Assembly (NCBI GenBank): GCA_045567335.1
Contig: JBJLCZ010000001.1
Coordinates: 283,592 to 347,591 of the forward strand
Direction: 5' to 3'
Source of the DNA: Pelagilacustribacter sp045567335
GTDB taxonomy: Bacteria; Pseudomonadota; Alphaproteobacteria; Pelagibacterales; Pelagibacteraceae
Length of the DNA: 64,000 nucleotides
Each line of letters starts with the position of its first letter. Position 1 is the stretch's first letter. Below are positions 8,605-17,752 of the stretch, piece by piece. A program made the position numbers and the translations under genes. Below the pieces are notes generated by a model. It had not been told where the DNA came from. It ran no database searches and worked only from the letters and a program-made list of their open reading frames with translations.

Positions 8605-9416
8605 TATCTAAATTTTTTATTTATTGTTATTGAATTTAAATGGTTTACAGGACCATGACCTTTGCCTAAATTAAAGTTTAATCCTATAGATTGGTTAACA
8701 TATTTAATTCCTAGCTCACAGGATTTCTTTAATAGTTTTCCACATGACAAATAAGTAGTAATGGCACTAGATAAAGTACATCCTGTACCATGTGTATTTT
8801 TAGTTGTATATTTTTTATTTTTAAAAATATGAACTCCATTCTTACTGACTAAAATATCAAACATCATTTTTGATTTAAGATGACCGCCTTTAACCAGTAC
8901 ATTATTTGCACCAAAATCAAGTAATTTATGCGCAGAAAAAATCATATCTTCTTTATTGGTTATCTTGGTATTTGTTAATAATTCTGTTTCTGGAATATTT
9001 GGTGTAATTAAAAAAACATTTTTGATAAGTTTGTCTTTAATCATATTTATTGCTTTTTTATCAATCAATTTAGCTCCACCTTTAGCGACCATAACAGGAT
9101 CTAAAATAATTTTTGACGTTTCAATATAATTCAATGATTTAATAACCGCTTTTACTACAGAGGAAGAGTGTAACATGCCGATTTTAATTGCGTCAGGTTT
9201 AATGTCTTTCGAAGTAAACTCAATTTGACTTGATATTTCTTTTGGACTAATAGGTATTATCGATTTAACCCCGGTAGTATTTTGAACAGTAACAGCTGTA
9301 ATAGCTGTCATAGCGTAAGAGCCTAAAGCAGTTACTGTTTTAATATCAGCTTGTATTCCTGCTCCTCCTGAAGAGTCTGAACCGGCTATTATTAATATTT
9401 TAGATTTTGGTTTCAA
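8604..9416 (-). CDS. thiD: Hydroxymethylpyrimidine/phosphomethylpyrimidine kinase
   Basis: A ribokinase-fold kinase of 270 residues that phosphorylates HMP and HMP-P for thiamine assembly. ILIIAGSDSSGGAGIQADIKT at the N-terminus binds the pyrimidine, DPVMVAKGG lies mid-protein, and THGTGCTLSSAI carries the anion hole and catalytic Asp-equivalent region. It sits between glmM (4-base overlap) and purA, genes of other pathways. SAR11 cells are known to lack de novo HMP synthesis and to import pyrimidine precursors, so this kinase may serve salvage (knowledge of the group, not visible here). Confidence 0.95.
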   Translation of the reverse strand: MKPKSKILIIAGSDSSGGAGIQADIKTVTALGSYAMTAITAVTVQNTTGVKSIIPISPKEISSQIEFTSKDIKPDAIKIGMLHSSSVVKAVIKSLNYIETSKIILDPVMVAKGGAKLIDKKAINMIKDKLIKNVFLITPNIPETELLTNTKITNKEDMIFSAHKLLDFGANNVLVKGGHLKSKMMFDILVSKNGVHIFKNKKYTTKNTHGTGCTLSSAITTYLSCGKLLKKSCELGIKYVNQSIGLNFNLGKGHGPVNHLNSITINKKFR

Positions 9417-10747
9417 AATTTTATAGATTTCTTTATTATTTTAATGCATTTAATTAATAGGGATTTGTTTGTTGATTCTCCCATAATTCTTATCTTTGAT
9501 TCTGTTCCAGATTTCCTAACTAAAAGTCTACCCTGATGTTTAATTATAGAATTAGCTTTATCTATTGCTTGCTTACATCTTTTTGAATTGATTATATTTT
9601 TATCTTTAACAATAATGTTTTCAAGTATTTGAGGAATTGACTTATATACTTTAAATAGTTCACTTGCTTTTCTCCCTTTCCTTAAAGAAAATAATGCTTC
9701 TAAAGCAACTAATAGCCCGTCTCCAGTTGTTGCAAATTTTCCAAGAATTATATGACCTGACTGCTCTCCACCAAGGTTAAAATTATTTTTTTTCATTAGT
9801 TCTTTTACATACCTATCTCCAACATTTGCGCGAACAAATTTAATTTTTTCTTTTTTTAAAAATTTTTCTAAACCATAATTTGACATTAAGGTACCTACTA
9901 CACCTCCTCTAAGTATCTTTTTTATTTTCCATCTTTTTGCTAACATTGCTATAATTTGATCTCCATCAATTATGCCTCCTTTTTCATCACACATGATTAT
10001 TCTGTCAGCGTCACCATCTAGAGAAATGCCTAATTTTGCTTTGCTTTTTTTAACATAAGATGAAATTTTAGACGGATAAGTAGAACCACATTTTTCATTA
10101 ATATTTACTCCATTAGGGGTAACGCCTATAGACATCACTTTGGCGCCTAAATCAGATAATAATTTCGGAGCTGATTTATAACCAGCACCATTGGCGCAAT
10201 CTATTACTATCTTTATTCCTTTTAAATTAAATTTTTTTGGAAAATTTCTTCTCAAGATACTAATATATTTTTCATTAGCGTTCTCTATTCTCTTTACTCT
10301 ACCAAGAGTTTTGGGTTTTGATAATTGTCTAATAGTTTTTGAGTCAATTAACTTTTCAATTTTTTTTTCTATTTTATCTGAAAGCTTTAAACCATCAGGA
10401 CCAAATAATTTTAATCCATTGTCATTATACGGATTATGCGAAGCAGTAATCATAATACCCATATTTGCTTTCATAGTTTTGGTTAACATAGCTAAGCCAT
10501 TTGTGGGCAAAGGTCCTAAAGTTGTAACATGCATCCCAGCTGATGCTAAACCAGAAACTAAGGCAGGTTCAAGCGTATAGCCTGATAATCTTGTATCTTT
10601 CGCTATTATAGCAGTTTGTTTATTTTTTTTAAGATTTTTGAAGTAAGTGCCAGCAGCAAGTCCGAACTTAAAAAACTTTTCACCATTTATATTTCCTTGG
10701 TTAACTGTTCCCCTTATTCCGTCTGTTCCAAAGTATTTTTTTTTCAT
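9413..10747 (-). CDS. glmM: Phosphoglucosamine mutase
   Basis: Converts glucosamine 6-phosphate to glucosamine 1-phosphate for UDP-GlcNAc, the precursor of peptidoglycan and lipid A. The phosphoserine is S103 in TASHNPYNDNG, the metal loop is DGDADR, the sugar-binding loop is GGEQSGH and the phosphate-binding loop is RKSGTESKIRIM near the C-terminus. The length of 444 residues is normal. It overlaps folP and thiD by 4 bases each (ATGA type). The ftsH-folP-glmM order is widespread in Proteobacteria. Confidence 0.97.
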   Translation of the reverse strand: MKKKYFGTDGIRGTVNQGNINGEKFFKFGLAAGTYFKNLKKNKQTAIIAKDTRLSGYTLEPALVSGLASAGMHVTTLGPLPTNGLAMLTKTMKANMGIMITASHNPYNDNGLKLFGPDGLKLSDKIEKKIEKLIDSKTIRQLSKPKTLGRVKRIENANEKYISILRRNFPKKFNLKGIKIVIDCANGAGYKSAPKLLSDLGAKVMSIGVTPNGVNINEKCGSTYPSKISSYVKKSKAKLGISLDGDADRIIMCDEKGGIIDGDQIIAMLAKRWKIKKILRGGVVGTLMSNYGLEKFLKKEKIKFVRANVGDRYVKELMKKNNFNLGGEQSGHIILGKFATTGDGLLVALEALFSLRKGRKASELFKVYKSIPQILENIIVKDKNIINSKRCKQAIDKANSIIKHQGRLLVRKSGTESKIRIMGESTNKSLLIKCIKIIKKSIKF

Positions 10748-11793
10748 TGATCTAATAATTTTTTATATACTAAAATTCCTTGTTTTACTTCATTCACATT
10801 ATGCACTCTAAATATTTGAACTCCTTGTGATAGAGTAAATAATACTGAAGACAGTGTTCCACCTAATCTCTCTTTAGTATCAAATTTTTTAGAAATTTGA
10901 TTAATAAATCTTTTTCTAGATGTGCCTATTAATATAGGAAATCCAAAAGAATGAAATATAGAAATTTTATTCATGAGCATCAAATTATGTTTCAAATTTT
11001 TACCAAAACCTATTCCGGGATCTAGAATAATTTTATCTGAACTTTTGCTTTTTAATTTTTTAATTTTTTCTTCAAAAAAATCATAAATATCTAATAATAC
11101 ATTTTTATAACTGGGTTTAATTTGCATTGTTTGGGGATTTCCTTGCATATGATGAATGACCTTCCATAATTTAAAATCTCTTACTATATTTATGGATTTC
11201 ATATCATAATCAAAACATGAAACATCATTAATAATATCTACTTTATATTTTATTGAAAGTTTCATCACTTTAGATTTTCGAGTATCAATAGAAAGGATTT
11301 TGTCGGGATATTTTTTTTTAAATGTCTTGATAACTTTTTTAACTCTATTCCATTCTATATTATCCGGTATAATCTTTGATCCAGGCCTAGTTGACTCACC
11401 TCCAATATCAATAATTTCAGCGCCAGCTTTAACCATTTTATTAATTTCCTTGTATGCTTTATTCATTTTAATAAATTTACCACCGTCTGAAAAACTATCA
11501 GGTGTCATATTCAAAATACCCATAATATGATAATTTTTAAAATATTTTCTTTTAGATGTAATTTTCTTTATATCGGAATTAATTTTTTTTTTTATTTTTT
11601 TTGATTGATATTTAATTTCGTTTAAACTAATGATTCTAGATGAAATTTTATTGTGATTCTTGGTAAAAATTTCCAACTTATTAAAAGAAATATTTTTATT
11701 TCCACATAAGGGTAGGGTTAATCTTTTATTAATAAGTTTTCTTGAATTGGAACCATAATGAAAATTACACGCTCTTGTGTAATATTTTTTCAT
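10744..11793 (-). CDS. folP: Dihydropteroate synthase with N-terminal extension
   Basis: Joins p-aminobenzoate to 6-hydroxymethyl-dihydropterin diphosphate in folate synthesis. The TIM-barrel motifs GILNMTPDSFSDGG (about 91-104), GGESTRPGS and LDPGIGFGK are intact, as is the HHMQGNPQTM region. At 349 residues it is longer than the usual 270-280; the extra 85 or so N-terminal residues (beginning YYTRACNFHYGS) are basic and without a motif I recognise. The extension has no internal ATG that would be a better start close to the core. It sits six bases downstream of ftsH. Confidence 0.92.
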   Translation of the reverse strand: MKKYYTRACNFHYGSNSRKLINKRLTLPLCGNKNISFNKLEIFTKNHNKISSRIISLNEIKYQSKKIKKKINSDIKKITSKRKYFKNYHIMGILNMTPDSFSDGGKFIKMNKAYKEINKMVKAGAEIIDIGGESTRPGSKIIPDNIEWNRVKKVIKTFKKKYPDKILSIDTRKSKVMKLSIKYKVDIINDVSCFDYDMKSINIVRDFKLWKVIHHMQGNPQTMQIKPSYKNVLLDIYDFFEEKIKKLKSKSSDKIILDPGIGFGKNLKHNLMLMNKISIFHSFGFPILIGTSRKRFINQISKKFDTKERLGGTLSSVLFTLSQGVQIFRVHNVNEVKQGILVYKKLLDQ

Positions 11794-11799
11794 TATAAG

Positions 11800-13695
11800 T
11801 TAAATTGCTGGTTTTGGTTTAAGACCTAGTGAGTCTAATGCTGATGACTCTTTATCATCATCTTTTTTATCTTCATTAAATGACCTTGTTGGCTTAATAT
11901 TTTTCAATATTAGATCCCTTATTTCATCACCTGATAAAGTTTCATATATTAACAATGCTTTTGCTAGCTTATGAAGATCGTCAACTTTTTCTGTTAAAAC
12001 TTTTTTTGCTCTCTCATAGCCTTGGGTTACTATTTTTTTAACTTCAGCATCAACTTTTTTAGCTGTTTCTTCTGACATATTTTGTTGTTTAGTTACTGAT
12101 CTACCAAGAAAAACTTCTTCTTCATTTTCTCCAAATGCTATAGGACCAAGTTCTTTACTCATTCCCCATTTTGTAACCATGTTTTTTGCCATTTTAGTTA
12201 CCATATCAATATCGGATGATGCACCTGATGTTACTTTGTCATGACCAAATATAATTTCTTCAGCTATTCTTCCTCCCATAGCAACAGCTATATCTGAGTA
12301 CATTTTTTCTCTTGTTATAGAAAGTTGGTCTCTTTCTGGAAGTCTCATTACCATACCTAAAGCTCTACCTCTTGGAATTATTGTTGCTTTATGAATTGGG
12401 TCTGATGCCTTTTCATTTAGTGCAACTATGGCGTGGCCTCCTTCATGGTAAGCTGTGAGTTTTTTTTCATCTTCGCTCATTACCATTGATCTTCTTTCTG
12501 CACCCATCATTACTTTATCTTTCGCTTCTTCAACATCAGACATAGTTACAACTCTTTTGTTTTTTCTTGCAGCTAATAAAGCAGACTCGTTTACTAAGTT
12601 TGCTAAATCTGCTCCAGAAAATCCTGGAGTTCCCCTAGCAATAGTCCTTAATTTAACATCGGGACCTGTATTTATTTTTTTTATATGAACCTTAAGAATT
12701 GCTTCTCTCCCTATTATATCTGGGTTTCCTACAACTACTTGCCTATCAAATCTACCTGGTCTTAAAAGAGCAGGATCCAAAACATCAGGTCTATTAGTTG
12801 CAGCAATTAAAATAATTCCCTCGTTTGTGTCAAATCCATCCATCTCAACAAGTAGCTGATTAAGAGTCTGTTCTCTTTCATCATTACCTCCGCCAAGTCC
12901 AGCTCCTCTACTTCTTCCAACAGCATCGATTTCATCAATGAAAATTATACAAGGCGAACTCTTTTTTCCCTGTTCAAACATATCTCTCACTCTTGAAGCT
13001 CCGACTCCAACAAACATTTCAACAAAATCTGAACCAGAGATTGAAAAAAATGGAACATTTGCTTCTCCTGCGATTGCTTTAGCTAATAAAGTTTTTCCTG
13101 TTCCTGGAGGACCAATTAATAAAGCTCCTTTAGGAATTTTACCTCCCAACCTACTAAATTTTTTTGGATCTTTTAAAAATTCAACTATTTCTTCTACTTC
13201 TTCTTTAGCTTCTTCAACTCCAGCTACGTCATTAAAAGTTACCTTACCTTGAGCCTCTGTTAATAATTTTGCTTTAGATTTGCCAAACCCCATAGCTCCA
13301 CCTTTTCCTCCTTGCATTTGACGCATAAAGAAAATCCACACACCAATTAGTAAAAGCATAGGAAACCAAGATAACAATATTCCTAACAAAGAAGGCATTT
13401 TGTCCTCTAGAGGTGTAGCAACAATACTAACTTCCCTTTCATTTAATTTTTCAACTAAATTTGGATAATTAGGAGAATAAGTTTTAAATGATTGGCCGTC
13501 AGATAATATGCCAGTAATATTTTTACCCTGAATTTCTACTTCTACAACTCTTCCAGAGTCAACTTCCGTTAAAAATTTAGAAAACGTAATATTCTTATTT
13601 AAATTTTTCGCATTATTCGGATTTTGAAATAGATTGAAGAGTCCTACAGATAATAGAACTATGATACCCCACATTATCAAGTTTTTAAAATTCAT
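11800..13695 (-). CDS. ftsH: ATP-dependent zinc metalloprotease FtsH
   Basis: A membrane-bound AAA+ protease of 631 residues. There are two N-terminal membrane helices (residues 5-20 and about 105-125) around a periplasmic segment. The AAA domain has Walker A GPPGTGKT, Walker B CIIFIDEID and second region of homology RPDVLDPALLRPGRFD. The zinc site is HEGGH, with the middle Ala of HEAGH replaced by Gly, a conservative change. It degrades misfolded membrane proteins and short-lived regulators such as RpoH. The tilS-ftsH-folP-glmM order is conserved. The 111-base gap upstream is the largest in this run and probably carries its own promoter. Confidence 0.97.
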   Translation of the reverse strand: MNFKNLIMWGIIVLLSVGLFNLFQNPNNAKNLNKNITFSKFLTEVDSGRVVEVEIQGKNITGILSDGQSFKTYSPNYPNLVEKLNEREVSIVATPLEDKMPSLLGILLSWFPMLLLIGVWIFFMRQMQGGKGGAMGFGKSKAKLLTEAQGKVTFNDVAGVEEAKEEVEEIVEFLKDPKKFSRLGGKIPKGALLIGPPGTGKTLLAKAIAGEANVPFFSISGSDFVEMFVGVGASRVRDMFEQGKKSSPCIIFIDEIDAVGRSRGAGLGGGNDEREQTLNQLLVEMDGFDTNEGIILIAATNRPDVLDPALLRPGRFDRQVVVGNPDIIGREAILKVHIKKINTGPDVKLRTIARGTPGFSGADLANLVNESALLAARKNKRVVTMSDVEEAKDKVMMGAERRSMVMSEDEKKLTAYHEGGHAIVALNEKASDPIHKATIIPRGRALGMVMRLPERDQLSITREKMYSDIAVAMGGRIAEEIIFGHDKVTSGASSDIDMVTKMAKNMVTKWGMSKELGPIAFGENEEEVFLGRSVTKQQNMSEETAKKVDAEVKKIVTQGYERAKKVLTEKVDDLHKLAKALLIYETLSGDEIRDLILKNIKPTRSFNEDKKDDDKESSALDSLGLKPKPAI

Positions 13696-13806
13696 ATAAT
13701 ATAAATAGGTATTTTTTTAATTTTCACAAGTGCTAATAAAGTCATAGTTTATTCAAATAAGGCAAAATAATTAACTTTATTTAAAAAAGGCTTATTTTTT
13801 TCCATT

Positions 13807-14829
13807 TTAAACCTCTTTTTCTATATAAAGATTATCTTTTAACTTATTAAAAACACACTTACCAAGAGTATATTTAACATCTTTTGCATCTTTAATCTTA
13901 TTAATTAAATTTAAAATTTTGACTGATCTAGGTGGATAATAAGATTTTGAAAGATCTTTTATAATACTGCCAATTATTTTTAATTGAATTTCTTCTGATT
14001 CTAATAAGAACCTCTTTAAATTAACTTTAATTTTTTTACCTTTTTTTATTACACAATTTTTAAATACTTTTGTGAAATGATTATTAATTATATCTCTAGC
14101 GGATGCTAAGTTTTTTATTGATCTAATAATTTGATTATGATGAATACCACTTTTTTCAAGTTGTTTTTTTAAAAATCTTATCTTGGTTCTTAAATATTTT
14201 TTATTTCTATTACTAGGATCAGTTATTACTTTTCCAAAAGAACCTTTAGCAATATGAGATAAGTCCTTTTTTTTAAACTCTAATAGAGGTCTTATAATTT
14301 TTATATTATTTGTTAATGTAGAAATCTTATTCATTGAAGATAAGCCCTGCACACCACTACCTCTTGATAATCTTATTAAAAAAGTTTCTATTTGGTCATC
14401 GCTATGATGGCCGGTGAGAATAAACTTAATTTTCTTTTTTTTACAATAATTTGCTATTAGGTTGTATCTAATTAATCTAGCATGATTTTGTACATTGCTA
14501 ACTATCTTTTCTTTATTTTTAACTATGTCTAAATAAATTCCTTCTTTTTTTAATAAAGATTTTACCAAATTTGCCTCTTTATTTGAATTTTTTCTAATAC
14601 TATGGTCAACAAGAACAAAGCTAACTTTATTTTTCATTTCATTCTTGTATGTATTAGCTAAAGCTACAAGAGCTAAACTGTCAGGTCCTCCAGACACCGC
14701 CACTAAGAATGGTTTTTTTCTTATTAATTCTTTTAAGTCTATTTTAAAATCTAAATATATTTTTGAAATTAAATTATTTTTTTCTATAATTTTTTTAAGA
14801 TTTTGCACATTTGAATTTTTTTTGCTCAT
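13807..14829 (-). CDS. tilS: tRNA(Ile)-lysidine synthase
   Basis: An N-type ATP pyrophosphatase that converts C34 of tRNA-Ile(CAT) to lysidine so that AUA is read. The PP-loop SGGPDS is at residues 46-51; DHSIRKNSNKEA, TGHHSDDQIETFLIRLSRGSGVQGL and RPLLEFKK follow, all family hallmarks. The 340 residues are shorter than E. coli TilS (432), consistent with loss of the C-terminal domains. The ATG at 14829 overlaps the cpoB coding end by 35 bases; an in-frame GTG at 14808 would reduce this to 14. Confidence 0.93.
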   Translation of the reverse strand: MSKKNSNVQNLKKIIEKNNLISKIYLDFKIDLKELIRKKPFLVAVSGGPDSLALVALANTYKNEMKNKVSFVLVDHSIRKNSNKEANLVKSLLKKEGIYLDIVKNKEKIVSNVQNHARLIRYNLIANYCKKKKIKFILTGHHSDDQIETFLIRLSRGSGVQGLSSMNKISTLTNNIKIIRPLLEFKKKDLSHIAKGSFGKVITDPSNRNKKYLRTKIRFLKKQLEKSGIHHNQIIRSIKNLASARDIINNHFTKVFKNCVIKKGKKIKVNLKRFLLESEEIQLKIIGSIIKDLSKSYYPPRSVKILNLINKIKDAKDVKYTLGKCVFNKLKDNLYIEKEV

Positions 14830-15763
14830 ATTGAGCTTTTTGTAACACAGACTTACTAGCTTTTGGATATTGTTTTTTAATACCCACTATCATAGAACAG
14901 CCTTGATCTTTTTCTCCTAATTGAACCATTGTTATTCCTAATTTTAAAAGATTGTCAGGAGCTTTTTTACTTTTTGGATAATTTTGATATCCATCCAAAT
15001 ATGCTGAAGCTGCATCAGAATATAACTGTCTTATTCTAAAAGTTTCTCCATACCAATACTGAGCACTACCAGCTAGTTCGTGCTCTTTATTTTTATTTAT
15101 AAACTCCTTAAGTGCAAATTCTGCAGTTTCATAATCACCAATCTTCATAAAACTTACTGCAAATTCATATTGCTCTAATGGTGGTTTATTTGGTAATAGA
15201 GATGAAATTTTTTCTGCTTCTTCTGTCACAACTGTTCCAGCTGATTGTATCGATTGTGTTTCTTGTCTAGATGGTAAATTAGAAACATCATAGCCTGGTG
15301 CAGCTCCAAAATCTTGAGGTTTATCACTGCCAGGCAGATTAATTTTTTTTTCAGTTTTTCCATTTGTATTTAGTGTTCCTGATGATTTGCTTTCCAAATC
15401 ACTAAACCTCAACTGACTATCTGATTGAATTTTAGAAACCCGATTAGATAATTTATCTATTTTAAAATTAATTTCTTCAAATCTATTTGTTAAATCTTGA
15501 AATTGATTCTCAATTTCATTTAATTTTAATAAATGTTTTGTTAATATATCCTCGTTTAAACCATCTGTGGATGAGCTAACTGTAATATCTGACCCTTTGT
15601 AAACTGCTTTTTCAAGAGTCTTAAGATCATCAATAATAATTTGAATTTGATCTCCTATAGCTTCTATTTTTTTTTCATTTGAATTTGCGTTGTTTACAAT
15701 AAAGAATATTGAAAACAAAGATGTAGCAAAAATTTTAAAGAGATTATTTTTAAAACTGATCAT
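14795..15763 (-). CDS. cpoB: Tol-Pal system protein CpoB (YbgF)
   Basis: A periplasmic coordinator of outer-membrane constriction and peptidoglycan synthesis. With the ATG at 15763 the protein has 322 residues and starts with a signal peptide (hydrophobic IFATSLFSIFFIV, cleavage after NANS). A coiled-coil trimerisation segment around residues 70-120 (LNEIENQFQDLTNRFEEI) comes next. TPR repeats in the last 120 residues include EYELAVS-like YEFAVSFMKIGDYETAE and AQYWYGETFR. A TTG ten codons upstream would place the start inside the pal terminator, so I reject it. Confidence 0.9.
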   Translation of the reverse strand: MISFKNNLFKIFATSLFSIFFIVNNANSNEKKIEAIGDQIQIIIDDLKTLEKAVYKGSDITVSSSTDGLNEDILTKHLLKLNEIENQFQDLTNRFEEINFKIDKLSNRVSKIQSDSQLRFSDLESKSSGTLNTNGKTEKKINLPGSDKPQDFGAAPGYDVSNLPSRQETQSIQSAGTVVTEEAEKISSLLPNKPPLEQYEFAVSFMKIGDYETAEFALKEFINKNKEHELAGSAQYWYGETFRIRQLYSDAASAYLDGYQNYPKSKKAPDNLLKLGITMVQLGEKDQGCSMIVGIKKQYPKASKSVLQKAQYEQKKFKCAKS

Positions 15764-15791
15764 TAATAGTTTTTTAATATCATAAAATGGC

Positions 15792-15825
15792 AAAAAAAAG
15801 ACCCTTTGGTTTAACCAAAGGGTCT
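15792..15825 (-). terminator. Rho-independent terminator after pal
   Basis: A perfect 12-base inverted repeat (AGACCCTTTGGT, three-base loop, ACCAAAGGGTCT) spans 15799-15825. On the minus strand it is followed at once by a run of seven to eight T. It lies 22 bases beyond the pal stop and just before cpoB, so it should end or attenuate the tol-pal transcript. It is the clearest factor-independent terminator in the AT-rich part. Confidence 0.9.
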
Positions 15826-15846
15826 AAATTCTTTTAAATAATACTA

Positions 15847-16329
15847 TTAATTAACTTTAACTGTTACAGATCTTCTATTTTGTGACCAAGCCAAAGGCGT
15901 AGAAGCAGAGTTAACTGGTTTTTCTTTACCATAACTTATTACAGATATTCTTTTTCCTGAAATACCGTAAGTCATCAAATAATCTTTTGCAGCATTAGCT
16001 CTTCTTTCACCTAACGCTAAGTTATATTCTCTTGTTCCTCTTTCGTCGGCATGACCTTCGATTGTAACATTAAGCTTTTTATTTTTTCTTAAATACGTAG
16101 CCTGTTTTCTTAAAGTTTCTCTTGAAGCTGTTGTTAAAGATGTTTTATTAGTTGCAAAGAAAACTCTATCTGGAACTCCACTTGCTAAGAATTTTACTGT
16201 CTCTTTACCAGTGTAAACATCACCAACCAATGAAGATGAACCTGATTTTTTAGCTGTTGAACAAGCGCTGAGTGCTAAAGCGGCAGCAACTACTAATGTT
16301 ATATTTCTTAAAATTTTATTAAATTTCAT
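15847..16329 (-). CDS. pal: Peptidoglycan-associated lipoprotein
   Basis: An outer-membrane lipoprotein that anchors the membrane to peptidoglycan and binds TolB. Starting at the ATG at 16329 gives 160 residues, with signal peptide MKFNKILRNITLVVAAALA and lipobox LSAC (Cys23). An OmpA-like domain carries the diaminopimelate-binding TIEGHADERGTREYNLALGE stretch, split here by one residue from RRANAAKDYL. An AAGGGG ribosome site seven bases upstream supports this start over one 20 codons earlier. It has a private upstream gap and a strong terminator downstream. Confidence 0.96.
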   Translation of the reverse strand: MKFNKILRNITLVVAAALALSACSTAKKSGSSSLVGDVYTGKETVKFLASGVPDRVFFATNKTSLTTASRETLRKQATYLRKNKKLNVTIEGHADERGTREYNLALGERRANAAKDYLMTYGISGKRISVISYGKEKPVNSASTPLAWSQNRRSVTVKVN

Positions 16330-16411
16330 AATTATTCCCCTTGGGTTAAAAGTTGTTGTGAATATTTCAAATATTATTACATTATTCAAGTTAAAATTAC
16401 ATAAAAAAACC

Positions 16412-17749
16412 TCACTTTGATAGCAATGAAGACCAAGATGGGTCTGAAGCGTCTGTTTCAGTAGCTATTTTCCTCTCATTATAACCTGTTATATCAATTG
16501 ACCATAACTTAGCAGAAAAACCCTCTCCTTGAGGCCCAGATTTGGTTTCTCGGTAAAAAACAAGAACTCTTCCATTTGGAGACCACGACGGGGCTTCTTG
16601 ATAGAAATTTTCAGTCAAAAGTCTTTCTCCAGTTCCATCTGCTCTCATTACGCCAATATAAAATTTTCCTTTTCGAACTTTTGTAAAAGCTATTAAATCA
16701 CCTCTTGGAGACCATACTGGTGTTCCGTACAAACCTTTTCCAAAAGTAATTCTTTTTACATTACTTCCATCGCTATTCATTACATAAATTTGTTGCAAAC
16801 CACTTCTGTCAGAATTGAAACATATATATTTTCCATCAGGTGAATATGAAGGTGAAGTATCTATGGAAGAATGTTGAGTTATTCTCTCAACTTTTCTTGT
16901 GTCGACGTTCATTGTGTAAATATCTGAATTACCATCTTTTGCAAAACTCATTATAATTTTTTTGCCATCAGGTGAAAATCTCGGGGCAAATGTCATTCCA
17001 GGAAAATTTCCTACTACTTCTTGAATACCTGTTTCTATATCTAAAAGATATACTCTAGGTAAGTTTCTAAAATAAGAAAGATAAGTAACTAATTGATTTG
17101 CAGGATTAAATCTTGGTGTTAAAACTAATTCATTTCCCAATGTAAGATATTTTGTATTTGCGCCATCTTGATCCATTATAGCTAATCTTTTTATTCTTTT
17201 ATTTTTTGGACCATTTTCGGCAACGTAAATTATTCTTGTGTCGAAATAACCTTCTTCACCAGTTAACCTCTCGTAAATTTTATCTGATATTATATGAGCC
17301 ACTCTTCTCCAATTGCTTGGAGTTGTTGTAAAAGCTAAAGCAATCATTTCTTTTGAAGCTGTTAAATCCCATAGTCGAAATTCAACTTTTAATTTATCGT
17401 CTTTAACTAAAAGTTTACCTGTTACTAGGGCTTGTGCTTTAATTAATCTCCAATCTTCAAATCTTGGTTTTAAATGTGCAATATCTGGATTTTGCACAAA
17501 AGCATCTTTTTTAAGAGGATTAAATAATCCTGTAGATTTAAAATTTTTTTCTATAATAGATGAAACTTTATCTCCTAATTCTTTAATTTTTATATCCGTT
17601 TTAATATCTGATGATGGGTCAACATGTAAAGGGGATACAGCAATTGGCAAAGGATCTAAGTTACCTCTAGTAATATCTACCTCTATTAAACTATGGGCAA
17701 AATTAATTTGAAATAAAAACAAAGATATAAAAATTGTCAATTTTTTCAT
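16412..17749 (-). CDS. tolB: Tol-Pal translocation protein TolB
   Basis: A periplasmic beta-propeller protein of 445 residues that links Pal to the TolQRA motor. The signal peptide MKKLTIFISLFLFQINFAHS is followed by the alpha/beta domain (up to about 165) and a six-bladed propeller. Its repeats read RFNPANQLVTYLS, RFSPDGKKIIMSF, SYSPDGKYICFNS, VWSPRGDLIAFT and SWSPNGRVLVFYR. It starts three bases after tolA. Confidence 0.97.
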   Translation of the reverse strand: MKKLTIFISLFLFQINFAHSLIEVDITRGNLDPLPIAVSPLHVDPSSDIKTDIKIKELGDKVSSIIEKNFKSTGLFNPLKKDAFVQNPDIAHLKPRFEDWRLIKAQALVTGKLLVKDDKLKVEFRLWDLTASKEMIALAFTTTPSNWRRVAHIISDKIYERLTGEEGYFDTRIIYVAENGPKNKRIKRLAIMDQDGANTKYLTLGNELVLTPRFNPANQLVTYLSYFRNLPRVYLLDIETGIQEVVGNFPGMTFAPRFSPDGKKIIMSFAKDGNSDIYTMNVDTRKVERITQHSSIDTSPSYSPDGKYICFNSDRSGLQQIYVMNSDGSNVKRITFGKGLYGTPVWSPRGDLIAFTKVRKGKFYIGVMRADGTGERLLTENFYQEAPSWSPNGRVLVFYRETKSGPQGEGFSAKLWSIDITGYNERKIATETDASDPSWSSLLSK

Positions 17750-17752
17750 AGT

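Noticed and set aside
10191..10580. A 129-codon plus-strand frame inside glmM
   Set aside because: It is the reverse of the active-site region of GlmM, including the phosphoserine loop. No independent evidence supports it.
15764..15793. An upstream TTG start for cpoB giving ten more residues
   Set aside because: It would lie in the T run of the pal terminator and put charged residues before the signal peptide. The ATG at 15763 gives a normal signal sequence.
16330..16389. A 20-residue longer Pal
   Set aside because: It would bury the lipoprotein signal behind an unrelated segment. The AAGGGG ribosome site supports the ATG at 16329.
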